DNA from: Bacteroides caecigallinarum
Lineage (GTDB): Bacteria > Bacteroidota > Bacteroidia > Bacteroidales > Bacteroidaceae
DNA length: 58,544 nucleotides
Reading direction: 5' to 3'
Assembly (NCBI RefSeq): GCF_016901995.1
Contig: NZ_JACJLE010000022.1
Span: 1 to 58,544 of the forward strand
Shown: piece after piece, positions 18,482-25,893 of the stretch
Layout of the letters: the number at the start of each line of letters is the position of its first letter
How positions within the stretch are numbered: position 1 is the first letter of the stretch
The notes under the pieces: generated by a model
What the model was told of the DNA's origin: nothing
Seen by the model: the letters and a program-made list of their open reading frames with translations, nothing else
Database searches by the model: none
Made by a program: the position numbers and the translations under genes

Positions 18482-18569
18482 TGCCGACTATTGTCAGCAG
18501 TGCTACCGACAGTTGTCAGCAGCATTGCCGACTGTAGTCGGCAGCTCTGCTGACTACAGTCGGCAATGA
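18482..18569. repeat. Four tandem 22-base palindromic units
   Basis: Units start at 18482, 18504, 18526 and 18548, each 22 bases long and each near-palindromic around TGCCGACTnTnGTCGGCA. Units 3 and 4 can also pair with each other as one large hairpin, TGCCGACTGTAGTCGGCA with the complementary unit. The array fills the gap between the convergent DUF1593 and dusB genes and probably also ends transcription from both sides. Confidence 0.85.
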
Positions 18570-18586
18570 AAAATCTATAAAATCAA

Positions 18587-19570
18587 TCAATAGGCAAAAG
18601 TCTCTTCTATATGATCAAGAATAGAGTTCAACTCATCTAATGTCTCTGCCCTGAGCATAGCAATACGCGTTTCCTTGAAATTAGGAATTCCCTTGAACAA
18701 AGGTGACGCGGCAAGATGACGACGTACATGCAGAATACCGCGACGCTCGTCAAGCAGGTTTACACTGTCCTGCACCTCACGACGGAGAACATTCATCTTC
18801 CATCCGAAATCAAGCCCGGTCAGCTCCTCACCTGTCTGCAGATAGTGTTTCACTTCCTTGAACACCCATGGACGACCGAAGCTGGCACGACCTATCATAA
18901 TGGCATCCACACCATATTTGTCGAAACATTCCTTTGCGCGCTGCGGAGTTGTGACATCACCATTACCTATTATCGGAATATGCATGCGCGGATTGTTCTT
19001 CACCTCGCCTATCAGAGTCCAGTCGGCCTCGCCGGTGTACATCTGGGCGCGTGTACGTCCGTGTATTGTCAAGGCTTCTATACCGCAGTCCTGCAATTGC
19101 TCTGCAAGCTCCACTATTATCTTATGCTCTGAGTCCCATCCCAAACGGGTTTTCACCGTAACAGGTATCTTAACAGCATCTACCACAGCCTTAGTTATCT
19201 CAAGCATCTTAGGAACATTCTGCAGCATACCCGAACCTGCCCCCTTTCCGGCTACACGCTTGACGGGGCATCCGAAGTTCAAATCCAGGATATCAGGATT
19301 GGCCTGCTCCACTATTTTTGCAGCCTCAACCATGGTTTCAGTGTCCTTACCATAAATCTGAATGGCTACTGGACGTTCCTTTTCGCTAATGTTAAGTTTC
19401 AGCATGGTTTTGCCCACCGAACGTATCAGGGCATCGCTCGACACAAACTCGGTATATACCATATCGGCCCCAAACTCCTTACAGAGAAGTCGGAATGCCG
19501 GGTCGGTAACATCTTCCATCGGGGCAAGAAGTACGGGCTGTTCTCCTAAATCTATATTTCTAATCTTCAT
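18587..19570 (-). CDS. dusB: tRNA-dihydrouridine synthase (DusB type)
   Basis: This 327-residue cytoplasmic flavoenzyme reduces specific uridines in the tRNA D-loop to dihydrouridine using FMN and NADPH. The TIM barrel begins with VLLAPMEDVTDPAFR, the catalytic cysteine is Cys101 in NFGCPVKRVAGKGAGSGML, and TIHGRTRAQMYTGEADW and IIGNGDV supply the FMN/phosphate-binding segments. Length and motif order fit the DusB subfamily of Bacteroidetes. It ends close to the palindromic array. Its start lies 16 bases downstream of the PAP2 gene stop, so it is probably the last gene of an epimerase-PAP2-dusB transcript. Confidence 0.93.
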   Translation of the reverse strand: MKIRNIDLGEQPVLLAPMEDVTDPAFRLLCKEFGADMVYTEFVSSDALIRSVGKTMLKLNISEKERPVAIQIYGKDTETMVEAAKIVEQANPDILDLNFGCPVKRVAGKGAGSGMLQNVPKMLEITKAVVDAVKIPVTVKTRLGWDSEHKIIVELAEQLQDCGIEALTIHGRTRAQMYTGEADWTLIGEVKNNPRMHIPIIGNGDVTTPQRAKECFDKYGVDAIMIGRASFGRPWVFKEVKHYLQTGEELTGLDFGWKMNVLRREVQDSVNLLDERRGILHVRRHLAASPLFKGIPNFKETRIAMLRAETLDELNSILDHIEETFAY

Positions 19571-19586
19571 AAAAAAGTTTTATTAA

Positions 19587-20558
19587 TCATTTGAAAGTGG
19601 GTGTAATAAACCATCTGTCGTACATCGTTACAGCAATGCGATAAACGAAAAACGCAGATATGAATCCTACAATAGAGTCTATCAGATAATGAGCCTGAAT
19701 ATATACGGTTGCCAAACATAACAGTATATAAAACGGCAACAGAAAATATGTCAGCTTCCTGCTTACCTTGGACGACATTATCATTACTATAGTGGATATG
19801 GCAACATGCGAGCTCGGGAATGCCGCCGTAGGTCTCTCGCCTACCTCCTGTGATGCCTCTACCAGATTATAGAAAAAACCGTGCTCATAACCGGGAGCCG
19901 GAAACAGCAGGACATTATAATTAAAATAGTCGCCAAGCGGCAGAAACTCACAGGCATTCACTCTGTCCATTCCTATTGCCGGGAAATAGAACTGTGGACC
20001 TGCCACAGGTACAAGCAGATAGAACAGATAATATATGAAAAACGAAGTTACTAGCACGAAACATACTTTCTCGAACTTCATATAGTGATTTATAAAATAA
20101 TATACCACCAATATCAGCATCATTGGATAATAGAAAAAATATCCCATATTAAGCGGTTCGCTGAACCATATCGAAGGGAAATGTTTACTGAACTCAACTG
20201 ACGGCTGACACTCGAACAATGACTGCTCCATAGCTGCGAATATATGGTCCAGATTGTCGAACACACGGTTGAATTCGTACGTGTCAGGATACCAGTATGC
20301 CAACAGCGACATCTGTACCACCATACGTACAAAAGCCGTAAGCCTGCACGGGTATGCTCTATAAAGATACATCAGGGCAAACGTGAGAGCCACTATCCCC
20401 AGACGTTCCAGAAGCATAATGCCGGGATGGTCCATGCGAGAATACAAAATCAATATGAGGATTGAGGTCAGGGCATTGTAAATAAGGCTTATACTCTCTA
20501 CGGCAAAAAGTCCCTTACCACTCTCCACCCTCTCCAACAATTTTAAGTTTATATCCAT
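19587..20558 (-). CDS. PAP2-superfamily membrane protein (Aur1-like)
   Basis: This 323-residue integral membrane protein has about six hydrophobic segments. The PAP2 motifs are recognisable: LLVPVAGPQFYFP (181-193), FPSSH with His251 (247-251), and AHYLID with a candidate catalytic His-Asp pair (289-294). This layout resembles the PAP2_3/Aur1 branch, whose members move phospho-head groups between lipids or remove lipid phosphates. Bacteroides make sphingolipids with phosphoinositol or phosphoethanolamine heads, so a lipid head-group role is plausible but is inference. Its first 10 bases overlap the end of the epimerase gene, which suggests translational coupling and a shared pathway. Confidence 0.8.
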   Translation of the reverse strand: MDINLKLLERVESGKGLFAVESISLIYNALTSILILILYSRMDHPGIMLLERLGIVALTFALMYLYRAYPCRLTAFVRMVVQMSLLAYWYPDTYEFNRVFDNLDHIFAAMEQSLFECQPSVEFSKHFPSIWFSEPLNMGYFFYYPMMLILVVYYFINHYMKFEKVCFVLVTSFFIYYLFYLLVPVAGPQFYFPAIGMDRVNACEFLPLGDYFNYNVLLFPAPGYEHGFFYNLVEASQEVGERPTAAFPSSHVAISTIVMIMSSKVSRKLTYFLLPFYILLCLATVYIQAHYLIDSIVGFISAFFVYRIAVTMYDRWFITPTFK

Positions 20559-21559
20559 CCTTCTTTTTTATACCAGCTAATTATTTCCTTTACACCACGC
20601 TCCAGTTTATATTCGGGTTTATATCCCAATTCTTTTATGAGCGGGCTAATATCACACCTCCAGTTGCGCTGCTTCATTATATTATATTTGTCTCTATTCA
20701 GAGTACTCGGCTTGTGAGTGAAATGTGAAAAGAACTCAGCCACATACGAAATAGCTTTGAGCAGGAATAACGGACATACAAATCTTATCATCCACGGATT
20801 TCCCAGTTCCTTACGTATAAGGTCGGAAAATGTACGGCTGTTATACACCTCGCCGTCGCTTACAAAATACGAGCGGTATTTTACGTCCTTCTTTATTGCC
20901 AGATAAACGGCCTGAACCAAATCCTTTACATATATGAAAGTAATATCCTGTCTCTTATATCCTGCAACGAAATCAACATGATTGCATATCGACTTTATCA
21001 TCAGGAAGTAATCCCTCTCGCGCGGGCCATATACTCCCGTAGGACGGAATATTACGTATGGAAAATCCTTCAGGCCATGAAGATACTCCTCTGTCTTGAG
21101 CTTACTAACACCGTAGGCAGTGTTCGGAACAGGCTTATCCGTCTCGCATATAGACGAATAGTCTTTCTCGCGTATAGGTCCGAAAATACTGAGTGAACTT
21201 ATAAAAATAAAATTCTTAGGAGTCATGTCAAGCTTAACAAGTGTCTCGATGAAATGACGTGTAGCCCAATAGTTACCTATCTCAAAATCTGCCTTGTCCA
21301 AACATTTGGTAACGCCGGCACAATGAATGATATAGTCCCATCCACCGTGTTCCTCTTTATGCTTGAGCAACTGCGACGCCAGTTTGTCAGAATCTGTAAA
21401 ATCCAGTTCAGCAAAACGGATCCGTTCATCCTGTAAATACTTTCTGCTACTGCTTTTGCGCACTCCGGCCCAAACCTGCATTCCTTCGGCAAGGCCACCC
21501 TCAACCAGAAAACTGCCAATAAATCCGCTGGCTCCTGTTACTAATATTTTGTTATTCAT
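20549..21559 (-). CDS. NAD(P)-dependent epimerase/dehydratase (SDR family)
   Basis: The start is placed at the ATG at 21559 because the longer frame, opening at 21595, would begin upstream of the consensus promoter. The resulting 336-residue protein starts with the Rossmann motif ILVTGASGFIGSFLVEG. The SDR catalytic Tyr/Lys lies in TAYGVSKLKTEEYL, with the upstream serines in FIFISSLSIFGP. Extended SDRs of this kind oxidise, epimerise or reduce nucleotide sugars, sterols or related alcohols. Substrate is unknown. The overlap with the Aur1-like gene points to a lipid or lipid-linked substrate. Confidence 0.85.
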   Translation of the reverse strand: MNNKILVTGASGFIGSFLVEGGLAEGMQVWAGVRKSSSRKYLQDERIRFAELDFTDSDKLASQLLKHKEEHGGWDYIIHCAGVTKCLDKADFEIGNYWATRHFIETLVKLDMTPKNFIFISSLSIFGPIREKDYSSICETDKPVPNTAYGVSKLKTEEYLHGLKDFPYVIFRPTGVYGPRERDYFLMIKSICNHVDFVAGYKRQDITFIYVKDLVQAVYLAIKKDVKYRSYFVSDGEVYNSRTFSDLIRKELGNPWMIRFVCPLFLLKAISYVAEFFSHFTHKPSTLNRDKYNIMKQRNWRCDISPLIKELGYKPEYKLERGVKEIISWYKKEGWI

Positions 21560-21581
21560 AACTTTCCGTATTATAAAGGCA

Positions 21582-21612
21582 CAAAGATAGTGCAAACCGA
21601 GTGAAGCACAAA
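21582..21612 (-). promoter_or_regulatory. Consensus promoter of the epimerase-PAP2 operon
   Basis: On the minus strand TTTG (21609-21612), 19 bases, then TATCTTTG (21582-21589): a full match to the Bacteroidetes consensus. It fixes the epimerase start at 21559. Confidence 0.8.
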
Positions 21613-21721
21613 GTTTTCAGGCTTTTGTTTCCGAGGTGCAGGCTATCTCATCTAAAGATAATGTTTCCTATCTATAACAAAACAATCGAACTTTACTATT
21701 GTTTACATCAAAAGTAATAAA

Positions 21722-21752
21722 TTGCATCTTTTAGTTTTTGTAAGTATATTTG
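21722..21752 (+). promoter_or_regulatory. Promoter of the MutS-like gene
   Basis: TTG (21722-21724), 20 bases, then TATATTTG (21745-21752), 23 bases before the start codon. Close match to the Bacteroidetes consensus. Confidence 0.7.
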
Positions 21753-21774
21753 CGTATATAATATTCTGCCGACT

Positions 21775-23289
21775 ATGGATAACGACATCAAAGCATACGA
21801 TACATACCGCAGCATGACTTTCGGAGAAAAAGGACTGCCCGAAAATGTACGTCACGAACTGAACATCGACAGTCTGTGCGAAAAGATAGACTTTACATCT
21901 TCATGTATAGGCAGACAATATTTATATCACATAGTATGCAAAGATGAAGTTTCTCAAGTCAGGGACAACGAATATCTGATAAAGGAACTACATGATAACA
22001 TTTCATTAAGGAAGCGGCTTGTAGGAGTACTAGGGAAACTGAATAAACCTGATGCTTACACAATAACAGAGTTACTACACGGAGAGCATACAGAATACTC
22101 ACAAAGCTACATCCACGCAATCAACATCTGCCGGTGGCTGCCGTCGGTTTTCCTGCTATGCACCTTTATAAGCAACATTCCGGGACAGTTTCTTATACTG
22201 TTTCTCGCATCATATATCGCAAACTGCTATCTGCATCTGAAACAAAAAAGTCAGCTTTCATTATACTATTTCTCCATACCACAGCTGTACAGACTTTTAC
22301 AAACAGCAAAAGAGGTTGCAGAAATCAGCATATTCGCCGATACGGACAGAAATATCCACCAGTATATCAACAATCTAAAAGAGCTGGTCAAGAAACTGCG
22401 CTTATTCCGTATAAGTATTAATCTGGACAGTAACGCAGCAATGCCTTTATTTATGTTTACAGAATTGCTGGATATATTCTTTCTTCATACCACAATAAAT
22501 GTTATAAACTCATTCCGTCTTATTGATAGCAAACGTAAAGATATCGACAGCGTTTTCCGTTTCATCGGATTTCTGGATGTAATTTGTTCATTGTCTTTCC
22601 TTCGCGAAGAGCTTCCATATTATTGCTATCCCACAAAACCTGTAAATGATGAAAAGCTGTCGGCTAAATCAGTTTATCATCCGCTGATAGACAACTGTAT
22701 TCCAAACGACATATCAATATCCACGAAATCAGTACTCATTACAGGCTCCAATATGTCGGGAAAGACCAGTTTCATACGTACCATTGCAATAAATACAATA
22801 ACCGGCAAAGCACTTAACACCTGCTTTGCGAATGAATTCAGAATTGATACCGGCAGGCATGTCCTCTCAGTAATAGATACAGAAGATGACTTAGAGAAAG
22901 GGAAAAGTTATTTCCTCACGGAAACTGAGAATGTGAAAAAGGTATTCGACAGTGCTATATCGGGCAATCATCTTCTGGTGTTCGACGAACTGTTTAAAGG
23001 AACAAATACTGCAGAACGAATTTCCATCAATGCAGCTGTACTGAAGGAACTGGCTGGACATAACAACATAATACTGGCATCGACACACGACAACGAACTT
23101 ACATCACTCCTTGAAAATGAGTACGAGCTTTATCATTTCTGCGAGGACATTAAGAATGAAACACTGGCTTTCGATTACAAAATCAAGAAAGGCACAGCCA
23201 ATGAGGGTAATGCCATAAAAATATTAAAGCTATACGGCTATCCTGATTATATAACAGAAGAGGCAGAAAGAATAAGAAAAAACAGATAA
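21775..23289 (+). CDS. MutS-related ATPase with membrane segments
   Basis: This 504-residue protein carries the MutS-type ATPase domain at its C-terminus (about 295-504). The P-loop is GSNMSGKT (324-331), Walker B is LLVFDE (400-405), followed by the MutS-like FKGTNTAERI and STHD (436-439). It lacks the mismatch-recognition and connector domains of MutS1, and the Phe-x-Glu wedge was not seen. Residues of about 120-153 contain two hydrophobic segments (WLPSVFLLCTFISNI and PGQFLILFLASYIANCYL), which suggests a membrane anchor. The helical middle may match the MutS core and clamp. It is unlikely to do classical mismatch repair; a membrane-associated DNA role is possible but unproven. It has its own promoter. 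Confidence 0.8.
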   Translation: MDNDIKAYDTYRSMTFGEKGLPENVRHELNIDSLCEKIDFTSSCIGRQYLYHIVCKDEVSQVRDNEYLIKELHDNISLRKRLVGVLGKLNKPDAYTITELLHGEHTEYSQSYIHAINICRWLPSVFLLCTFISNIPGQFLILFLASYIANCYLHLKQKSQLSLYYFSIPQLYRLLQTAKEVAEISIFADTDRNIHQYINNLKELVKKLRLFRISINLDSNAAMPLFMFTELLDIFFLHTTINVINSFRLIDSKRKDIDSVFRFIGFLDVICSLSFLREELPYYCYPTKPVNDEKLSAKSVYHPLIDNCIPNDISISTKSVLITGSNMSGKTSFIRTIAINTITGKALNTCFANEFRIDTGRHVLSVIDTEDDLEKGKSYFLTETENVKKVFDSAISGNHLLVFDELFKGTNTAERISINAAVLKELAGHNNIILASTHDNELTSLLENEYELYHFCEDIKNETLAFDYKIKKGTANEGNAIKILKLYGYPDYITEEAERIRKNR

Positions 23290-23358
23290 AAATACATCAC
23301 TCGATTTCCCTTAAAGGTTAATACTAAGAATAATAAGCAATACTTTAAAATAAATTTA

Positions 23359-23366
23359 TATTTTTG
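23359..23366 (+). promoter_or_regulatory. -7 promoter element of the GH92 gene
   Basis: TATTTTTG fits TAnnTTTG and lies 43 bases before the GH92 start codon. No clear -33 TTG is seen. Confidence 0.45.
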
Positions 23367-23409
23367 CGATATAATTACCTGTCAAAAAAACATTTAATAC
23401 TACCTTGTT

Positions 23410-25641
23410 ATGAAGAAGTTATCTATTGCCTTTGCATCAGTGCTGGCTTGTTTTCTGGCATCGTGCAGTAACGAAACCACTACCGTATTGGAACAGGACT
23501 ATACAGCCTATGTAGATCCTAAAATAGGAACAGGAGGTCATGGACATGTGTTCTATGGTGCTAACGTTCCATATGGTTTTGTACAATTGGGCCCCACCAG
23601 TATTCCTCAAAGTTGGGATTGGGTTTCGGGATATCATGTATCAGACTCTACAGTCATAGGGTTTCCTCATACACACCTTAGCGGTACAGGTATAGGCGAC
23701 TTGCACGACATCAATGTAATGCCTGTCACAGGTGAAGTCACTTATGCACGTGGAGACAACTCTTCATACGAAACCGGTCTATGGTCATACTCTGACAGAT
23801 CAAAAGAAACAGTAGTGCCGGGATATTACAGGACTCATTTGTCAAGATACAATGTAGATGTAGAACTTACAGCAACCAAACGAGTAGGTTTTCACAAATA
23901 TACATATCTTTCAGACGAAAAGCCTTCAATTGTATTCGATATGGTAAATGGCGGATGTTGGGATAAACCAACCGAAGCACTTGTAAGAATAGTAAACGAC
24001 AGTACTATCAACGGATACAGATATTCAAAAGGATGGGCTAACAACCAGAAAGTATTCTTCCATGCAGAGTTCTCAAGAAAATTTGACGGTGTAGAATTCA
24101 TTGTAGATGGTAAAACCTTAAATGATGCCAAAGAAGGTAAGGGAGAAAAAATGTTTGCGAGAGTAAATTTTGCCCAAAATGATTCGAAGCCTATATATAT
24201 GAAAGTTGCCCTATCTCCTGTATCAGAAGACGGTGCCAAACTGAATATGCAGACAGAGTTAAGCGGTTGGGATTTCAATAAAGTCATAGCCGACGCAAAA
24301 GACGCATGGAACGAGGAACTTGGTAAAGTAAAAATCAACAAATGTTCTGATGATAATGCCAAAAAGATTTTCTATACCGCATTGTATCACTCTATGTTTG
24401 CTCCATCCGAATTCTGTGATGTAAACGGTGACTATTACGGAGCCGACAATAAAATGCACAAGGGAGAAGGATTTAAGAACTATACAACATTCTCACTTTG
24501 GGACACATACAGAGCTGCACAGCCACTTATGACCATTCTTCATCCTGAAAAGATGAGTGATATTATAAACACAATGATTACCATTTATAAGCAACAAGGA
24601 AAGCTTCCGGTATGGCATCTCATGGGTTGTGAAACAGACTGTATGGTAGGTAACTCTGGTGTTCCTGTAGTTGCAGATGCCATTCTTAAAGGCATAGAAG
24701 GATTTGACTATGAATTAGCTTACGAAGCTCTAAAAGAATCATCCATGCTAGGAGAAAGAGGAATGCAACACAGAATTGAATATGGCTTTATCCCGTCAGA
24801 CAAAATGTTGGAGTCTATCGCATACGATATGGAATACGCATTAGCCGACTGGGCTGTAGCACAAGCGGCTCTTAAACTAGGTAAACAGGAAGATTATGAG
24901 TATTTCCTGAAAAGGAGTAAATCATACAAGAACTATTTCGACCCTTCAACAGGTTTTATGAGAGGTAAAATGCTGGATGGTACATGGCGTACTCCGTTCA
25001 GCCCATATAGTTCATCACATAGAGATGATGATTACTGTGAAGGCAATGCATGGCAATATACATGGCTGGTACCACACGATATAGAAGGACTTACAGAATG
25101 TTTCGGTGGCAAAGATAAACTCATAGGAAAGCTTGATTCCTTGTTTATAGCAAACGGTGATATGGGAGATGCTTCTTCACCAGATATAAGTGGCCTTATA
25201 GGTCAGTATGCCCACGGAAACGAGCCAAGTCATCATATAACATACTTATACACACTCTTAGGACAACCATGGAAGACTGCAGACCGTATCAAAGAGGTTC
25301 TAAACACAATGTACAGCACAAATCCTGACGGACTTTCAGGAAATGAAGATGTGGGACAAATGTCTGCATGGTATATACTTTCATCACTTGGTTTTTATCA
25401 GGTAGAACCTGCAGGTGGTAAATTTGTATTTGGCTACCCTCTTTTCGAGAATGTTGAACTGAAAGTAAAAAATGGAACATTCACTATCGAAAAAGAGAAC
25501 TCAGGTAAAGACAACAACTACATCCAGAGTATAATTCTGAATGGTAAAGAATATAACAAGCCATGGATAGAATATAACGACATCATAAAAGGTGGAAGCC
25601 TTAAATTCATAATGGGTGACAATCAAAAGGCTTGGTACTAA
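23410..25641 (+). CDS. GH92 exo-alpha-mannosidase (lipoprotein)
   Basis: This 743-residue protein belongs to GH92, calcium-dependent inverting alpha-mannosidases that trim N-glycans and mannans from the non-reducing end. The lipobox ends at Cys19 (CFLASC). The N-terminal beta-sandwich starts with YVDPKIGTGGHGHVFYGANVP, of which DPKIGTGGHGH is diagnostic. The (alpha/alpha)6 catalytic part carries FSLWDTYRAAQPL, GNEPSHHITYLY and GNEDVGQMSAWYILSSLGFY, the last containing the Glu-Asp region of the active site. Length is normal for the family. It stands alone without a SusCD pair, so it may act on host glycan fragments released by other loci. The linkage specificity cannot be told from the sequence. 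Confidence 0.93.
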   Translation: MKKLSIAFASVLACFLASCSNETTTVLEQDYTAYVDPKIGTGGHGHVFYGANVPYGFVQLGPTSIPQSWDWVSGYHVSDSTVIGFPHTHLSGTGIGDLHDINVMPVTGEVTYARGDNSSYETGLWSYSDRSKETVVPGYYRTHLSRYNVDVELTATKRVGFHKYTYLSDEKPSIVFDMVNGGCWDKPTEALVRIVNDSTINGYRYSKGWANNQKVFFHAEFSRKFDGVEFIVDGKTLNDAKEGKGEKMFARVNFAQNDSKPIYMKVALSPVSEDGAKLNMQTELSGWDFNKVIADAKDAWNEELGKVKINKCSDDNAKKIFYTALYHSMFAPSEFCDVNGDYYGADNKMHKGEGFKNYTTFSLWDTYRAAQPLMTILHPEKMSDIINTMITIYKQQGKLPVWHLMGCETDCMVGNSGVPVVADAILKGIEGFDYELAYEALKESSMLGERGMQHRIEYGFIPSDKMLESIAYDMEYALADWAVAQAALKLGKQEDYEYFLKRSKSYKNYFDPSTGFMRGKMLDGTWRTPFSPYSSSHRDDDYCEGNAWQYTWLVPHDIEGLTECFGGKDKLIGKLDSLFIANGDMGDASSPDISGLIGQYAHGNEPSHHITYLYTLLGQPWKTADRIKEVLNTMYSTNPDGLSGNEDVGQMSAWYILSSLGFYQVEPAGGKFVFGYPLFENVELKVKNGTFTIEKENSGKDNNYIQSIILNGKEYNKPWIEYNDIIKGGSLKFIMGDNQKAWY

Positions 25642-25692
25642 AAATCATCTGTTGTTTTAAGCAGTAACACAACAGTCTGTAATAAATAATGG

Positions 25693-25763
25693 TCTGCCTG
25701 TATTAATTCTGACTTTTACATATAATTGTATGAATATGTAGAAACAGAATTATTACAGGCAGA
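25693..25763 (+). terminator. Large hairpin downstream of the GH92 gene
   Basis: TCTGCCTGTATTAATTCTG (25693-25711) pairs with CAGAATTATTACAGGCAGA (25745-25763) with one mismatch. An inner TACATAT/ATATGTA stem lies in the loop, and TTTCTTT follows. It is the likely 3' end of the GH92 transcript. The rest of 25642-25893 holds no gene. Confidence 0.6.
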
Positions 25764-25893
25764 TTTCTTTCAGGATGAAAATGCTGGAAAATGTGGCACT
25801 TTTACTTGTTTGCAGGAAAATAAATAAGACTATTATATCTTTATTCCATTTATTTTGCTTACTTTGTAGAAACTAACAAAGAAAGGAATAGCT

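Noticed and set aside
18482..18569. Possible CRISPR array
   Set aside because: The four 22-base units are contiguous with no unique spacers, and no cas gene is present.
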